The notes beneath the pieces were generated by a model. That model saw only the letters and a program-made list of their open reading frames with translations, was not told the DNA's origin and did not search any database. A stretch of DNA of 64,000 nt from Sipunculus nudus. Its lineage: Eukaryota; Annelida; Sipuncula; Golfingiida; Sipunculidae. Below, piece after piece: positions 23,989-37,077 of the stretch (the stretch's first letter is position 1; the number at the start of each line of letters is the position of its first letter). Made by a program: the position numbers and the translations under genes. Location of the stretch: NCBI GenBank assembly GCA_026874595.1, contig CM049313.1:17295508-17359507 (forward strand). Reading direction: 5' to 3'.

Positions 23989-25031
23989 CTGAAATATATA
24001 AATACAAACCACGTTCATGATAAATGAACCTTATCCTTAGAAATCGACTTCGATATTTATTCGGACAATTAATTGACCCATGGTTCATGATGCTAAGTTA
24101 ACGTATGATATTGTGACAAAGTATTAACAAACATATTATAAGTTTGCTTGTTCGACAATTTTGATTCAACTTTACAGGAAGGCGAGACCATTTTTCTACT
24201 TGAAGACTAATTCAGAGAAAATATATGATTTTTGAAGCAATCCGACATTTGACATGACTAACATTTTTCAGAATAGGCATTTGGGTTAGCCATTAATGAA
24301 AATGAGAGATTTTGTGGCATCATGGTTGCATGCAGTGGATAAATCTAAGATAAACATTTCATAAGAGTTTTAACCCAATCAGTAACAAAATTTAAGAATA
24401 ATTGTGGTTTAAGAATGTTTACTCTTTATCAGCCTAAATCCATAACTGTCATTTATGTCATTAAGACATCTTTGCCTTACTCCACCGTAGGATAACAAGA
24501 ATATGCGTATATTTTTCGTATATTATTTGATTTTCGAGAGTAAAATGCAATAAAAATGATTTCTTTGCTTGTACTTTTAAAATGACATGAATACTAAAGT
24601 AACATGTCGGTTTCAAAATGGTCGTTGAAGTCTATATGAGGAAACTGCAGGTGTCCCAACTGGTCGAGTTTAATTTACACAGACATCGAAGATCAACATA
24701 CATAAGAAATAATTATTAACTATCAGGCATTTAATTAAAAATGGTTCATTACTTCTTAAAAACAAGTGGCCAATTGACCATGACGCTCAGCTAAATTTGA
24801 CTGGTGCTCATTCCTTTTATATATGTTGTATATTGTCTGTGAGCAAAGCCTATGGCTAACGTTACTATGTTGAAAAATGGACAAGAAATAGAAATGTTAG
24901 GATTCATAGTGACCTGCCCAAGGACTTCCCTGAATATCATGGTAGAAGAGTCTAGGGCTTATGGATACAATCTGTACCCTGTCTTTCAGAGTGCTCAAAA
25001 TCTTGCTTCTGACCAGTTGTTTGCACAGTGA

Positions 25032-25046
25032 AGGTCACCATGACCT
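25032..25046. promoter_or_regulatory. AGGTCAccaTGACCT palindrome (IR3, nuclear-receptor-type)
   Basis: A perfect inverted repeat with a 3-base spacer, the consensus form of an estrogen response element. It lies in a satellite unit, so function is unproven. Confidence 0.5.
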
Positions 25047-27748
25047 AATTTTAAATTTCAAACGAAATTTGTCCAGGACCTAGGCCTGATGCATACTATT
25101 TATACCCATCTGGTACTCAAATTGTTTTAGCCTGTCACGTGCAGGTTTCCAATGGGATTTGCCATGATCTCCCTTGGTGTTGTGTTGGAAGATTTTAGGG
25201 CTTAAGGATATAATTTCTGCGCTATCTGACTGTATTTGTCATGTACTATATAAGAATTAAGTTTCCTAATTTTAGGATTCAAAGAAAATTTCCCAAAGAC
25301 CTCCATAGACTTTTCAATATAAGGCTCAAGGGAAAATAGATATAATTTGTACCTGGATGCTTATATTCATAATTTTATGGCTGATAGCACTTAGAATTTA
25401 GCCTGTGCACCATGACATAATTTCTTGTATCAGAAGAGTTTTGCCTATAACCACTATGGATATTGCTATAGAATATTCTAGGCCTAGTGTATACATTTTG
25501 TGCCCTATCTGACTGTATTTGACATGTACTATAAGAATTAATTTACCTAATTTCTGGATTCAAAGAAAACTTGTCAAAGACCTCCCTAGACTTTTCCAAA
25601 AAAGGTACTTAGGAAAATTAAATACAATTTGTACCTTGTCTGTCTGGATGCGTAAATTCATATTTTTATGGCTAATAGCACATAGAATTAAGCCTGTGCA
25701 CCATGACTGTATTTGTCATGTACTTTATAAGAATTAAGTTTCCTAATTTTAGGATTCAAAGAAAATTTCCCAAAGACCTCCATAGATTTTTCAATATAAG
25801 GCTCAAAGGAAAATAGATATAATTTGAACTGGATGCTTATATTCATAATTTTATGGCTGTTAGCACTTAGAATTTAGCCTGTGCACCATGACATAATTTT
25901 TGTATCAGAAGAGTTTTGCCTATAACCACTACGGATATTGCTATAGAAGATTCTAGACCTAGTGTATACATTTTGTGCCCTATCTGACTGTATTTGACAT
26001 GTACTATAAGAATTAATTTACCTAATTTCTGGATTCAAAGAAAACTTGTTAAAGACCTCCCTAGACTTTTCCAAAAAAGGTTCTTAGGAAAATTAGTTAC
26101 AATTTGTACCTTGTCTGTCTGGATGCGTAAATTCATATTTTTATGGCTAATAGCACATAGAATTAAGCCTGTGCATCATGACTGTATTTGTCATGTACTA
26201 TATAAGAACTAAGTTTCCTAATTTTAGGATTCAAAGAAAATTTCCAAAAGACCTCCATAGATTTTTCAATATAAGGCTCAAAGGAAAATAGATATAATTT
26301 TTACCTGGATGCTTATATTCATAATTTTATGGCTGTTAGCACTTAGAATTTAGCCTATGTACCATAACATAATTTTTGTATCAGAAGAGGTTTGCCTATA
26401 ACCACTATGGATATTGCTATAGAAGATTCTAGACCTAGTGTATACATTTTGTGCCCTATCTGACTGTATTTGACATGTACTATAAGAATTAATTTACCTA
26501 ATTTCTGGATTCAAAGAAAACTTGTTAAAGACCTCCCTAGACTTTTCCAAAAAAGGTTCTTAGGAAAATTAGATACAATTTGTACCTTGTCTGTCTGGAT
26601 GCGTAAATTCATATTTTTATGGCTAATAGCACATAGAATTAAGCCTGTGCACCATGACTGTATTTGTCATGTACTATATAAGAATTAAGTTTCCAAAATT
26701 TAGGATTCAAAGAAAATTTCCCAAAGACCTCCATAGATTTTTCAATATAAGGCTCAAAGGAAAATAGATATAATTTGTACCTGGATGCTTATATTCATAA
26801 TTTTATGGCTGATAGCACATAGAATTAAGCCTGTGCACCATGACATAGTTTATTGTATCCAAAGAGTTTTGCGTATAACCTCTCTGGATGTTGTTATAAA
26901 AGATTCTAGGCCTAGTGTTTACAATTTGTGCCAATCTGACTGTTTTTGACATGTACTATTAGAATTAATTTACCTAATTTCAGGATTGAAAGAAAACTTG
27001 CCAAAGACCTCCCTAGAATTTTCAATTTTAAGGTTCTTAGGAAATAGATATAATATGTACCTTGTCTGTCTGGATGATTAAATTCATACTATTATTGCTA
27101 ATAGCACATAGAATTAAGCCTGTGCACCACGAAATAATTTCTTGTTTCCAAGGGCATTTGCCTGGTACCTCTCTGAATATTATGTCAGATTATTCTGCGG
27201 TTAATGTATACAATGCGTGCCCCGTCTGTCTAGGTGCACAAAATATTTTTTTGGCCTCTAGGTCGCAAAATATAGGTCACATGACCTAATTAATGGTTTC
27301 AGAAGAGATGTGCCAAGCACATGTGGCTTTTGGGTTAAAAGATTTTTTACTTAACAGACACAATAAGTGCCTATCTGGCATTCTGGTGCTCATATGACGT
27401 ATTTTTTCCCATAAGTTACAGGAAAAAAAGTACCGTGAGGTAATTTTAGGTTACCTAGGACATTTGCCTAGGACCTCAGGGAATGTTCATAAGAAATGTC
27501 TAGGCCTAATTTGTGCAATTTCTAGGTACAATTTGTGCATCGTCTAACATTCTGGGTGCTCAAACAATTTTTCAGCCCATAGGTTACAGAATACAAGTCA
27601 ACATAACTATTTCAGTTTAAAAGGACATTTGACAAGGACATCTCAGAATGTAACATTTGAATATTCTAGGCCTAACGGATACAATGTGTGCCCTGTCTGA
27701 CTTTCTTGGTGCTCAAAACCCTGTTTTTTTTCTGAAGGTCGCAAATGT

Positions 27749-27763
27749 AGGTCACCTTGACCT
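27749..27763. promoter_or_regulatory. AGGTCAcctTGACCT palindrome (IR3)
   Basis: Second perfect IR3 in another satellite unit. Related imperfect sites: 27274-27287 (2-base spacer), 28054-28068 and 28216-28230 (one mismatch each). Confidence 0.5.
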
Positions 27764-28655
27764 AATTGCAGGTTTCTAAGGAGATTTGCCTAGGTCTCCC
27801 AGGATGTTGTGTTAGAAGATTCTAGGCCTAACAGATACATTTGTGGCGATCTGACATTAAGGGATCTCAAAATCATATTTACGGCCCGTATGTCACAAAA
27901 TGTAGGTCCTAATTTCAGGTTTCCAAGGCCATTTACCTAAAACCTCCCAGGATATTGTGTTAGAAGATTCTAGAACTAACATATAAGATTTGGCCCTATC
28001 TGTCACTTATTGTGTTCATATGAGATCTTTTTTTTCTATGGGTAGCAGAACATAGGTCACAGTAACCTGATTTCAGGTTTCCAAGGACAATTGCCTTGGA
28101 CCTCCCTAAATGTCCCTTTTGAGGATTATATGCGCTGCCTAATGGATACAATTTGTGTTCCATCTGACTGCCTGGTGCTCAAAATAATGTTTCCGGATTG
28201 CAGGTCACGGAACATAGGTCACCTTGACCATATTTCGGGTTTCCAAGGCGAGTTGCCTAAGAAACGTAATTCAGGAACGTATTATTGTTACAGTTCTTAT
28301 CGGCCACGGCTGAGCCGATGTATACTGGCGTATTCAACCGTTTATTATATTAATCATAAACCAAGATGGTGAAGCTGTGTTTTGCAATTATATTTGTATT
28401 TGTGTCATGCGAGTTCTACCTTGTTTTGTTTACTAGTGTTCATCTCTATAAAGTAAGATGTGTAACAGCTGATGTTTCGTGAATCCAACCATTTACACAG
28501 ATACCTATGTGCATCTATACACATAAATTTACTAAATAGACTAGGTAAAATAAATAGATTAGATAGATAATATAAACAGATGAAGGGAAAATATGACAGG
28601 AGGTAGAGAGAAATATAGGGAGAAAGATGCAGGGCTAGAGAGATTAACAGAAAAA

Positions 28656-28656
28656 T

Positions 28657-28712
<56 letters not shown>
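28656..28712. repeat. (TA)n microsatellite
   Basis: Long nearly pure TA tract in gene A intron 1. Confidence 0.97.
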
Positions 28713-28715
<3 letters not shown>

Positions 28716-28789
28716 CTTGTATAGATAAGATAGATATATAAGATAGATTAGACAGGTGGACAGTGTTCCCGGGTGCATATAAAACAGTC

Positions 28790-28870
28790 TCAATGATGAA
28801 ACTTGCTTTTCTAGCAAGCGGTTTTGAACGCCGGAAATGCGAGCCAACGTCAAGGGCTCGAATCCGGGAT
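28790..28870 (+). repeat. tRNA-like sequence, possible relative of the miniature LTR element
   Basis: TAGCAAGCGGT (A-box-like) is followed after about 34 bases by GGCTCGAATCC (B-box-like). The upstream bases GAAACTTGCTTTTCTAGC resemble GAAGCTTGCTTTATTAGC in LTR2 at about 17160. It may be a diverged solo copy of that LTR or a SINE head. Confidence 0.45.
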
Positions 28871-28972
28871 CGGACAAATATTTTTCCAATAGCAACAAAA
28901 ATAGAGACAGGGTTGTCAAAAACGAACCATAATTCTGTGAGGAAGGCTGAATACAGCTACACTAGAACTTAC

Positions 28973-29011
28973 CTTCCTGCCGTTAACAAAGAAAATCAGG
29001 GTTGATGACAT
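28973..29011 (-). CDS. Gene A exon 1 (start)
   Basis: 39 bp, MSSTLIFFVNGRK with donor GTAAGT. Family N-termini read MxxDxLVFFVNGRKV, so this ATG (29009-29011) fits the start well. No upstream in-frame extension is needed. Confidence 0.92.
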
Positions 29012-32000
29012 GTCGACAATTCGCTAAAATCGAAAATCTCCATATAAAAGCTTTCCTTCAACACTATCTTTCTATTCCCCTGCTTAATACACAGCACAGG
29101 TCCTCAGTTCGTGACACGTGTCGTCCCGCAACCTTGACCCCTTCTCTGCACGATAACATTGGCCTAGACCCGGAGGCGAATAATAATGTTCACGTCAATG
29201 AACCTTGTACTAGGCAGCATACGCGTACTTGCAGAACATGTATGTCATGGGCTTTCATGTGAACATTATTTTTCGCCTACCCACATTTATTGGGAAAGGC
29301 CAAGCTATCCACTTACTAGATATCCGCTACACAAAAATCTGCTCACCAAAAATCCGTGTGTAAGCGTATGCTGCCAGAAACGACCTTGGATAGTTCACAT
29401 ATGCAACGGTAACGAAAAAAGCAGGTAAAAGAAAGCACCAAGGAAATACCCGGGTTTTTTTTGAGAATTTGATGCGGAACGTGACCTCGCTGTTTGGAAA
29501 GGAGCCGGGAACTGGGTCAACAAATTACTGGATGTGTGTATACACGGAACTGAAACGCTCTAAGTGTACATGTTTCAGGCCATCCCAGGTATATTTAAAG
29601 CATTCTCGTAGGTGTCCCGATCATCGGTATTCGGAAATAATTATGACACATATATGGATACGGAAAAATAAAACTGGTTTTTAATTTTATGTAGAAAATG
29701 ATAATGATTATATATACATAATCCGTATAAAATTGTTAACTTTTTATTGCAACCTACATATTTTAGCAAGGTTATTTTTATCACAGGGGTTTAAATTAAC
29801 CCTGAGAACTCCTGCTTGTGTGTTATAATTTAGCGGTATCGTGCAGCCGAGAACCTCTCTGAAGCGAAGGGTTTTTCTTAAAGTGATGTAGAAACATTAA
29901 GACACCCTGATCATGTAACCTTTGATGTGATTATTAAGGCAAGTACAACTATAAAAACTTTTAAAAAATTACATCTGTATTGGGCATAATTATAATAAGC
30001 TACATCTTATAACCGGTATTATCATACTTTAAATCAGTTTATATATGTATATATATATATATCTCGAACAATATAGTATGAGGTTATTTCTCTCTGAATA
30101 TATTTGCAATGATTTACAGAGACCAGTTGGAATGAATAACAAAAACAAATAAAAAGATAAACGTCAGGTTAATCTTGATCGAACATATCGGCCATAGTTA
30201 GTTCAAACACCAGTAGCCGCTAAGGCAATTATAAAGAAAAATATTCACATTTAGTGTTAATGTTAGTATGAAGCTTTCCAGGTCCAGAATTTAAGAAAAA
30301 CATATTCTACAAATGCCTGGTCCTTTGATGCATAGGGTCATTTTTATTTGTGCTTCAGACAGGCATGTATATTACTTCTATGGTTTAGTATCTACTTCAT
30401 AAAGGGAATAAAGAATAAATGTAATAAGACAGCTGTTTAATTGTTTGATATATAAAGATTTATTTATTTTCTGTTACACTTTCCATTATTATCCAACCTT
30501 CACCATGGGTCAGTGTAACCGTGAAACAGAAGTCCATCGCATCGGAACACACGGGATGCATAAGTGTATAGTTATCGCATATCACATGTACTATTCCGTG
30601 TGGGCTCAAGCATTAATTGTATAAGTAATCGTCTTGACATGAATGGTCAAGTGAATGAATGAATCTGGAAGTTAACCTCATTAACCTTAGAGACAAACTT
30701 CAGCTTGACAAACGCTGGGGAAGTTAGGATATTTAGGTATTTTTCACTTTTTTTCATGTGTCGTTGGGTCTCACGCTTAAGTATCTGAGCAGGGCAGAAA
30801 GCAAATGACGAAGGACGACAAGTCTAAAATATTTTCTCTAGCCAAGCAGGTAGTTCGGCCTGTTGCATCCTTATTATAAGGCTGCAATTAATATTTGCAA
30901 TCGATTTGATTTTTATATTTCATGCAAAGGCGTCTTTGAAATGGATCTTATTATTCCTTATTCAAGAAAGCGTAATGAATGTTCTTATTTCATCTGTTCC
31001 CAAGGATGTCCATTATAGGCGTATTATTTAATGTTTCGTATTGAAGAGTGAATACGATATCGAATCATCTGTTTTAGCTGCCATAGCTGCCATCAGTGCC
31101 AACTAATCAATATTCTCCGCGTGATCTTTAGCGATGAAGTAATAGTGGTAAGTATCTATGTGCGATTCCTTTAATGGTTTCTCAAGAGTATGTTTTATAT
31201 AAAACTAGTGTTAATGAATATTAAAAAAAATAAGCAAATGAGTACAACAAAAATATAATTCAACAATTTTCCTGTGTATACCGTTAGGCTTAATTAGAAT
31301 CATGGTACGTTCGGAATATATCGAGCTACTGATTATATATGCTTACATCAACATTTGAATTCAATTGAGTGTGTAGTTTGACGTTATGTGTTACATCACA
31401 GCCTAGCATGGGTAAGCATCTGAACTGGTAAAACATATATTTTGCCTTTATATTGACCGAGTCTTGCATATGGGGTCATAAAAAAAGGAACAAATACACA
31501 AATGCTTGTTCTGCCTTACAGAAAACAATATCCAGTTACTTCTGTGTGTGGAGACAGAGGGGAGATAACCACAGAATCGTAGGCACACAGCGGCGTTAAC
31601 CTTTACCCCCCCCCCCCCCCCAGTTAATGAGCAGAGCTCCAATGAAGATAATGGTTCATGGGCGGGCAGCATCAGCCTTTGTTCATCGTGGAAAGTAGCA
31701 TGTTTCCTCAATTAGTCCATCTTGTATCATCAACATATGGAACTTCTTTACTGAAGGAGTTCTATGAAAGTAATAGCTTACTTAACGCCTGATTAATACT
31801 TTAGAGCCCATTTACATAGCAGTTATAAAAAACTGCATGACCTGAAAAATGTACTATGACTTAACTCATGAACAGAGCATCCCGAAAGCATGTCCCAAAT
31901 AATCGTTGTAATCCCAAAGTATTATTTTCATATATCATTTAAGCCGAAAGAAAGAGAAAGTGTTCTATGTTTTAATTTATCGGGATTCTTCTTAAGTCAG

Positions 32001-32994
32001 TCACAAATGTACTGGCACTGAACTGGTATTCCTTCTGGATATGTCATGAATTTCAGTTTTGCTCGCTGAGAACGCATTTCATACTTCACTGCGTAAAAAA
32101 ACAAAAACAAAATTTATATGGTGTGGATATGGTTTTATGCTTTACATTCTATCATTTCTCTACAATATCATATCTCTATAATGGTCTGTAATATGGGATC
32201 ATATATCATTTAGTGACTTTATGTGAGATTAAGTAGCTATAACTGCCAACTAGCAGTGTTAAGACAATAAAAAACTATATGAATCATCTTGACATATAAA
32301 TTAATTTAAGTACTACATGACACGAAGAACAACATCTTCAAACTTTCTGTGACACAAGACTTACTTTAAAATAAGTTTTTTGGCACCATCTAAAAATTTT
32401 ATCTATTATATTTAAATGAGATATGTCGCTGACTTTTCTTTCAGTTGAATATTCATATCATACAAGATAACTTTCGTAATGGAAGATCCATCAAAATATA
32501 GTGATCCTGCAGTCCGTAACCAGCGAAGCAAGCATTATATTTTGTTTTCGCATTGACACAGAAATAGCCATGCTTATGCTATACGGTATATATGAATAAT
32601 TTATACATATAGCGGACTTTTAGGAGGCCATGAATTATAAGGAGTCTGACTTTATGGCCACAGTGCAGTCCGGTATGGTTTTGCGCGGATTTGAAGCGTA
32701 ACATATACAGCCTTGAAACACCTCAAAATAACGTCCACCCACGGGACCTTAACAGAGTGGTCGCATGTTCGAGGCGGTCGGCTCAGCATGGTGGTCGATG
32801 GTCGAGGTATTAATGTTTTACTATTAATATTTAACTGTTACATAATTCGACCAACAAGATATGGCCTCGATATATTTTTACCTTAAAAATTAATGTAAAC
32901 TATGCCTACATAAAATAAGTTTTGCCGTGCCTGTGACAGGGAGCTGAGCCTCCTTTTCTAAAATCCTGTATCTGCCCCTGTGGCTATATGTGGT
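29012..32994. other. Intergenic region between gene B and gene A
   Basis: About 4.0 kb. It would contain the 3' UTR of gene B at its right end and the promoter and 5' UTR of gene A at its left end, but I could not fix a poly(A) site or TATA box. It has a short (TA)n near 30046-30062 and a C16 run at 31606-31621. Nothing else is recognised. Confidence 0.7.
31606..31621. repeat. C16 homopolymer
   Basis: Sixteen C in a row on the plus strand (G16 on the gene strand). Confidence 0.97.
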
Positions 32995-33165
32995 TTAATT
33001 GGTAGACAGCAGATCACCACAGGTCGCTCGTATCCGTTCGGCTATTGCTGGAGCGTCCAGTCGGAACAGTCCCGTCTGCTCGGTCTCCTGCCGTGCAGCT
33101 CCTACAGCCGATTTCACTGCTGTAAACACGGACTGGGCAGCAAGCATTGGTGGCTCCCCTATACC
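32995..33165 (-). CDS. Gene B exon 34 (C-terminus, catalytic glutamate, stop)
   Basis: 171 bp including TAA. It encodes [20 protein letters not shown] and [13 protein letters not shown], matching family GEPPLFLAASxFFAIKDAIxxAR and FRLDSPATPExIR. The GEPP glutamate equals bovine Glu1261. The C-terminus is about 15 residues shorter than vertebrate XDH. Confidence 0.96.
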   Translation of the reverse strand, partial: GIGEPPMLAAQSVFTAVKSAVGAARQETEQTGLFRLDAPAIAERIRATCGDLLSTN

Positions 33166-33921
33166 CTGTACAATTGGACAATTAAGATTTATCAGTATCA
33201 ATATAAATAAATGTGAAGAAAAACGCAAGAAAATTAATTAACCTAGATTGTGAATGACAAAGTCAAAGATCTATCGGAATATTACTAAAATATTTTCAAA
33301 ATTATTATCTATAGTTTAAGAGTTAGACCCCGAAAATTTAGTCACCGGTACCATCTGTGTGGCATAATTTTATAGTGATTTTTGGCATGGAATACAACAA
33401 TAGAGATTGAAATTTTGTGAAAGCATTGTATCGGTGGTAGCTTTCTGTGTGTATCAGTCCCTTTATGTGCCTACCCTGAAACCCATTTAATGCACCACTC
33501 GTGTAAGACATGTAGAGTAGGGGTATCACATGTATTTAACATTTGCGATGCTGAGGGAAAAACTACAAAAGACATATCATCATAAAATTATTAATATTTT
33601 GCATGTAAATTTGAAATTCTTTTTTGAATATGTGGCAGCAGACATAAACTGCTGGAGCGGTGTGTTTCATGAAAAGCTTGCCAAAACATGTGCAGCGAAG
33701 TGTGTGTTGTCATGACAGATTAATGCAATGCACTAGAGCCTTATCACTCGGTATCAGGCGGAACGGATGTGAAGGGGTACGAAATATCCATGACCAAAGC
33801 ATAAATGACTTTTTCTATTTCATTTTACGAGTTAAATCTTTATTTAAAGAAAATTCTTTAAAAGAACCCATTCATGTTCAATATAAATTACAACGGGAAA
33901 TTATACACGCACATTCTCACA

Positions 33922-33959
<38 letters not shown>

Positions 33960-34610
33960 TATACATACATACATATATACATATATATTGTTTAGAGTTG
34001 AACCTACTCTTGTATACGTTAGAAATACGATACGTCAACGTGACGTGACGTTGCATCATGTTTTGCTAGACGTGTGATATATAAAGCATTATTCCCATTC
34101 CCAGCTTTATGGAACAATATTACGATTTATTTCACTCAACTTCCAAACTGAACTTAAAAAAAAATAACGTTACAGTATTGTCACCTTTGATGAGTAAACC
34201 ACACCCACGTCCGGTCCGTCTTTCAGCAAAGTGACGTTAAACTCCTGCGGGACGTTCGCGGTCGCCGGAATTTTGTAGCTGATTGGTCCTTTTGTTATCA
34301 GCCGTCCCTTATGGTCATACCTGAGGTGTTCCAGCATTAGGCGACCGTAGCCCTGAATTATTTTTTAATTTTTATATTAATGATAGAGATGTTAATAATT
34401 ATATTAATAAATATAAATATATAATTACATATGTGCATGTGTTTGAAACTAGTGGAAATTACTTAGAAAACACACACATATATATTTATATTATTCGCAC
34501 ATATACGGGTATGGTTTTATTCACAAGTTGCACATTTCATTTGGGCGTATTAAAGCTAAGTCGACGTTTACTCGTTTGTATTCAGATACAGTAAAAATAT
34601 TATATATATA

Positions 34611-34656
<46 letters not shown>

Positions 34657-37019
34657 TTTGCCATTTTAATTACTACATTATTATCTGACCTGGAGGAATC
34701 CTCCTTCAATTTGTCCGATGTCAATGCCCGGATTTAAACTTCGACCGACGTCCATCACGATGTCTGTACGCAGCACCTGTCAATCAAACAATATCTTGAA
34801 GGTGTTAAGGATGCCCAGGATATATGTGGCATAGTAACACTACACTTCACAGTAAAATGGAAAGTTTTAGTACAGAAAGCAATGTTTGTGCTCATTCTAC
34901 TTAAGCGCAAGAGAAAAAAGGAATTCGTTATACCGGTTTTCAAATAAAATGATTTTAAATCTGTTTTAAAATATTTTTTTATTTCTCTAAAAGTAAATAT
35001 GAATTATGCTTTAAACAAAGAACAACCTCCTTTTCTGGTGTTTTACACCTTGTTATGATTATTCCAGAGTAAACACGGCCCACATGTGTTTGTTTGGCAT
35101 AACAAAGCCACGGGCCATATATCCGAGTGTACGCTTGCACGACAGGTCAATAACATGAATGCAAACGGTTGTAAATATCGCGCCCGGTCCACCTTTTAAT
35201 ATTCGTTTACTGGAGTAAGGCAACGGATTCAATACATTTTGACAGGAAACATTTTATTTGAAAGGAGAGACGCTATTTTTCCATTTATTTCAACATGTTT
35301 TGTACATGATAAGAACCATTCGATGGTATTTTTGAATGGACGGTTCAAGTGGATATATGTAAAACACAGAAGTTTAAACAAAAATGTTTTGTGACCTAGA
35401 CGTAAAAAGGAAATCTGGAAAAAAAGATCGTAGAAATGTTTCCAGAAAATCTATGAAAAACATGATCAAACGCCATGAAACACGCGCTTATCCGTTTTAC
35501 GGGACGGCAGCTCATAAAAAATCCTGATAGGTTATAAACAGATATTAAAGTTGTAAAACTCGTGAGGTACCACTTAACCTGTTTGGCTACTCAGTCTTAA
35601 AGGGTCTCGTGTAATAGGATTATGTACCTGTGCGTGTGTCATTAGACGCCCGGCACCTTGTCTTAAACACTATCAGTAATTTATCTGATCGATGTTTTAG
35701 TTGGTTCACTCGTTTGTTATCTAGATTTTTTTGCACAGAGGTTTTCTTTTTCAAACTTTTGTACTTGCATTTTTTAGGATCAAAAGAGTCCTAAACCCCT
35801 GTAGACTGACGATTTGGAAAGATTAGGCTAAATCTTTAGATTTCAAACTATCTTGCGGTTTGAAAAATACATCATTGCCAAAGAAAACAATACAAACAGT
35901 ACAAATCTGTGACATTTTGAACAATTCATTTGTATTTCTTATTTTCATACCACTGATATCAATATTATCCGTAAAGGTTTAAAATAATTGGCCACTGAAG
36001 GATAACGAAACTTTGACACACTTATTAACACTTATTGTGTCACGTGTCTTACTTGATGTGCTCCCGTAAGACAGTCAATCTGAACCTCTGAGCAGCTCAC
36101 ACCGTATGAAAAGTATTCATGCATGCGGCCTTGTTTTGTCGTGTCGTCATAGTTGATCCGAGGGTATCTGTAGACAGAGTTGATCAAGCATATACATCAT
36201 CACATATCATGAAGACCAAGATTGATCAAGCATAAATATCATCACATATAATGAAGTCTAAAGTTGATCAAGTATATATTTATCATTACATATCATTATG
36301 TAGAAAGTTGATCAAGTATATATTCCATCAAATATCAAGAAGTCTAAAGTTGATCGAGTATATACATCATCAGAAATCATGAATTCTAAATTTGATCAAC
36401 TACATACATCATCAAATATCATCAATTGAAAGTTGAACAAGTATATATACCATCACAAATCAAGAAGTCTTAAGTTGATCAAGCAATTATATCATAACAT
36501 TTGAAGAAGTCTTTTTTTGATCAAGCATATATATCATCCCATATCATGGTCTAAAGTTGATCAAGAATATGGTTCATCTCATATCATGGCGTCTAAATTC
36601 TATCAAATATATATACAATCAAATATCATGACGTCTAAAGTTGATCAAGTATATACATCATCATACATCATGAATTTTAAAGTTCATCTGGTATATATAT
36701 CATCACATATTATGAAGTCTTAAGTTGGTCAAGCCCGTATTTTACCACATATCATTATGAATTATTTCAATTTTTATTTCTTTCATCTAAGTATCATCTC
36801 AAGAAATATATACTGATGCGATTGAATAATTACAAGTTCCATAAACCCCTTTATTTACGTACGTATAAAGAGCAGTTGCCGACAGTGATACGCTGTCAAG
36901 ATATGCGTCAAATACCTGAAACAAGAAAAAAAATTATATTATATAAATATTTTCTGTATATTGAATATGATATTAATATTTTTTCAGCATGTCTAATAAC
37001 ATTAGAAAATCAAGTATTA

Positions 37020-37077
<58 letters not shown>

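Larger units (their letters stand above)
24840..28270. repeat. Satellite-like array of ~190-bp related units with a recent ~475-bp higher-order repeat
   Basis: Degenerate units recur with blocks like TTTCCAAGGACATTTGCCTAGGACCTCCC and TCTAGGCCTAA. In 25228-26860 the array is nearly exact with a 475-476 bp period (TGACTGTATTTGACATGTAC at 25509, 25985, 26460), and each period is itself two related subunits of about 282 and 193 bp. Five outer units hold full or near-full AGGTCA palindromes. The 72-codon open frames inside it repeat with the array and are not genes. Confidence 0.93.
23989..28972 (-). other. Gene A intron 1
   Basis: 4984 bp. It contains the satellite array (24840-28270), a long (TA)n tract (28656-28712) and a tRNA-like sequence (28790-28870). 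Confidence 0.8.
75..29011 (-). pseudogene. Gene A: xanthine dehydrogenase/aldehyde oxidase-like molybdo-flavoenzyme, exons 1-22, probably disrupted
   Basis: Twenty-two minus-strand exons with GT-AG borders and matching phases encode the first ~806 residues of an XDH/AO family enzyme. Known family role: oxidative hydroxylation of purines, aldehydes or N-heterocycles at a molybdopterin centre, with electrons passing through two [2Fe-2S] clusters to FAD. Seen in order: start MSSTLIFFVNGRK; plant-type [2Fe-2S] motif C-x4-C-x2-C; second cluster QCGFCSPG and [15 protein letters not shown] domain from about residue 213; molybdopterin domain from about 499 with TGEAVYIDD. The remaining 3' exons lie left of position 1. 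Two lesions are seen: an in-frame TAG in exon 18 (4713-4715) and one extra base in an A5 run of exon 5 (19709-19713). Gene B lacks the stop. Splice sites and the other reading frames are intact, so decay is recent, or one lesion is an assembly error. It could still be a working gene if both prove false. Confidence 0.75.

Noticed and set aside
25519-26688. Three near-identical 72-codon open frames at 25519, 25994 and 26470
   Set aside because: They repeat with the 475-bp satellite period and have no protein-like features. They are by-products of the tandem array.
33660-33995. Open frames ending in long Tyr-Ile repeats (also near 37660, 38197, 40587, 63502)
   Set aside because: They are translations of (TA)n microsatellites.
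36181-36740. The 42-bp array as another exon-copying array
   Set aside because: It shares AGTTGATC with exon 31, but the rest of the unit does not match the exon, so the likeness may be chance.
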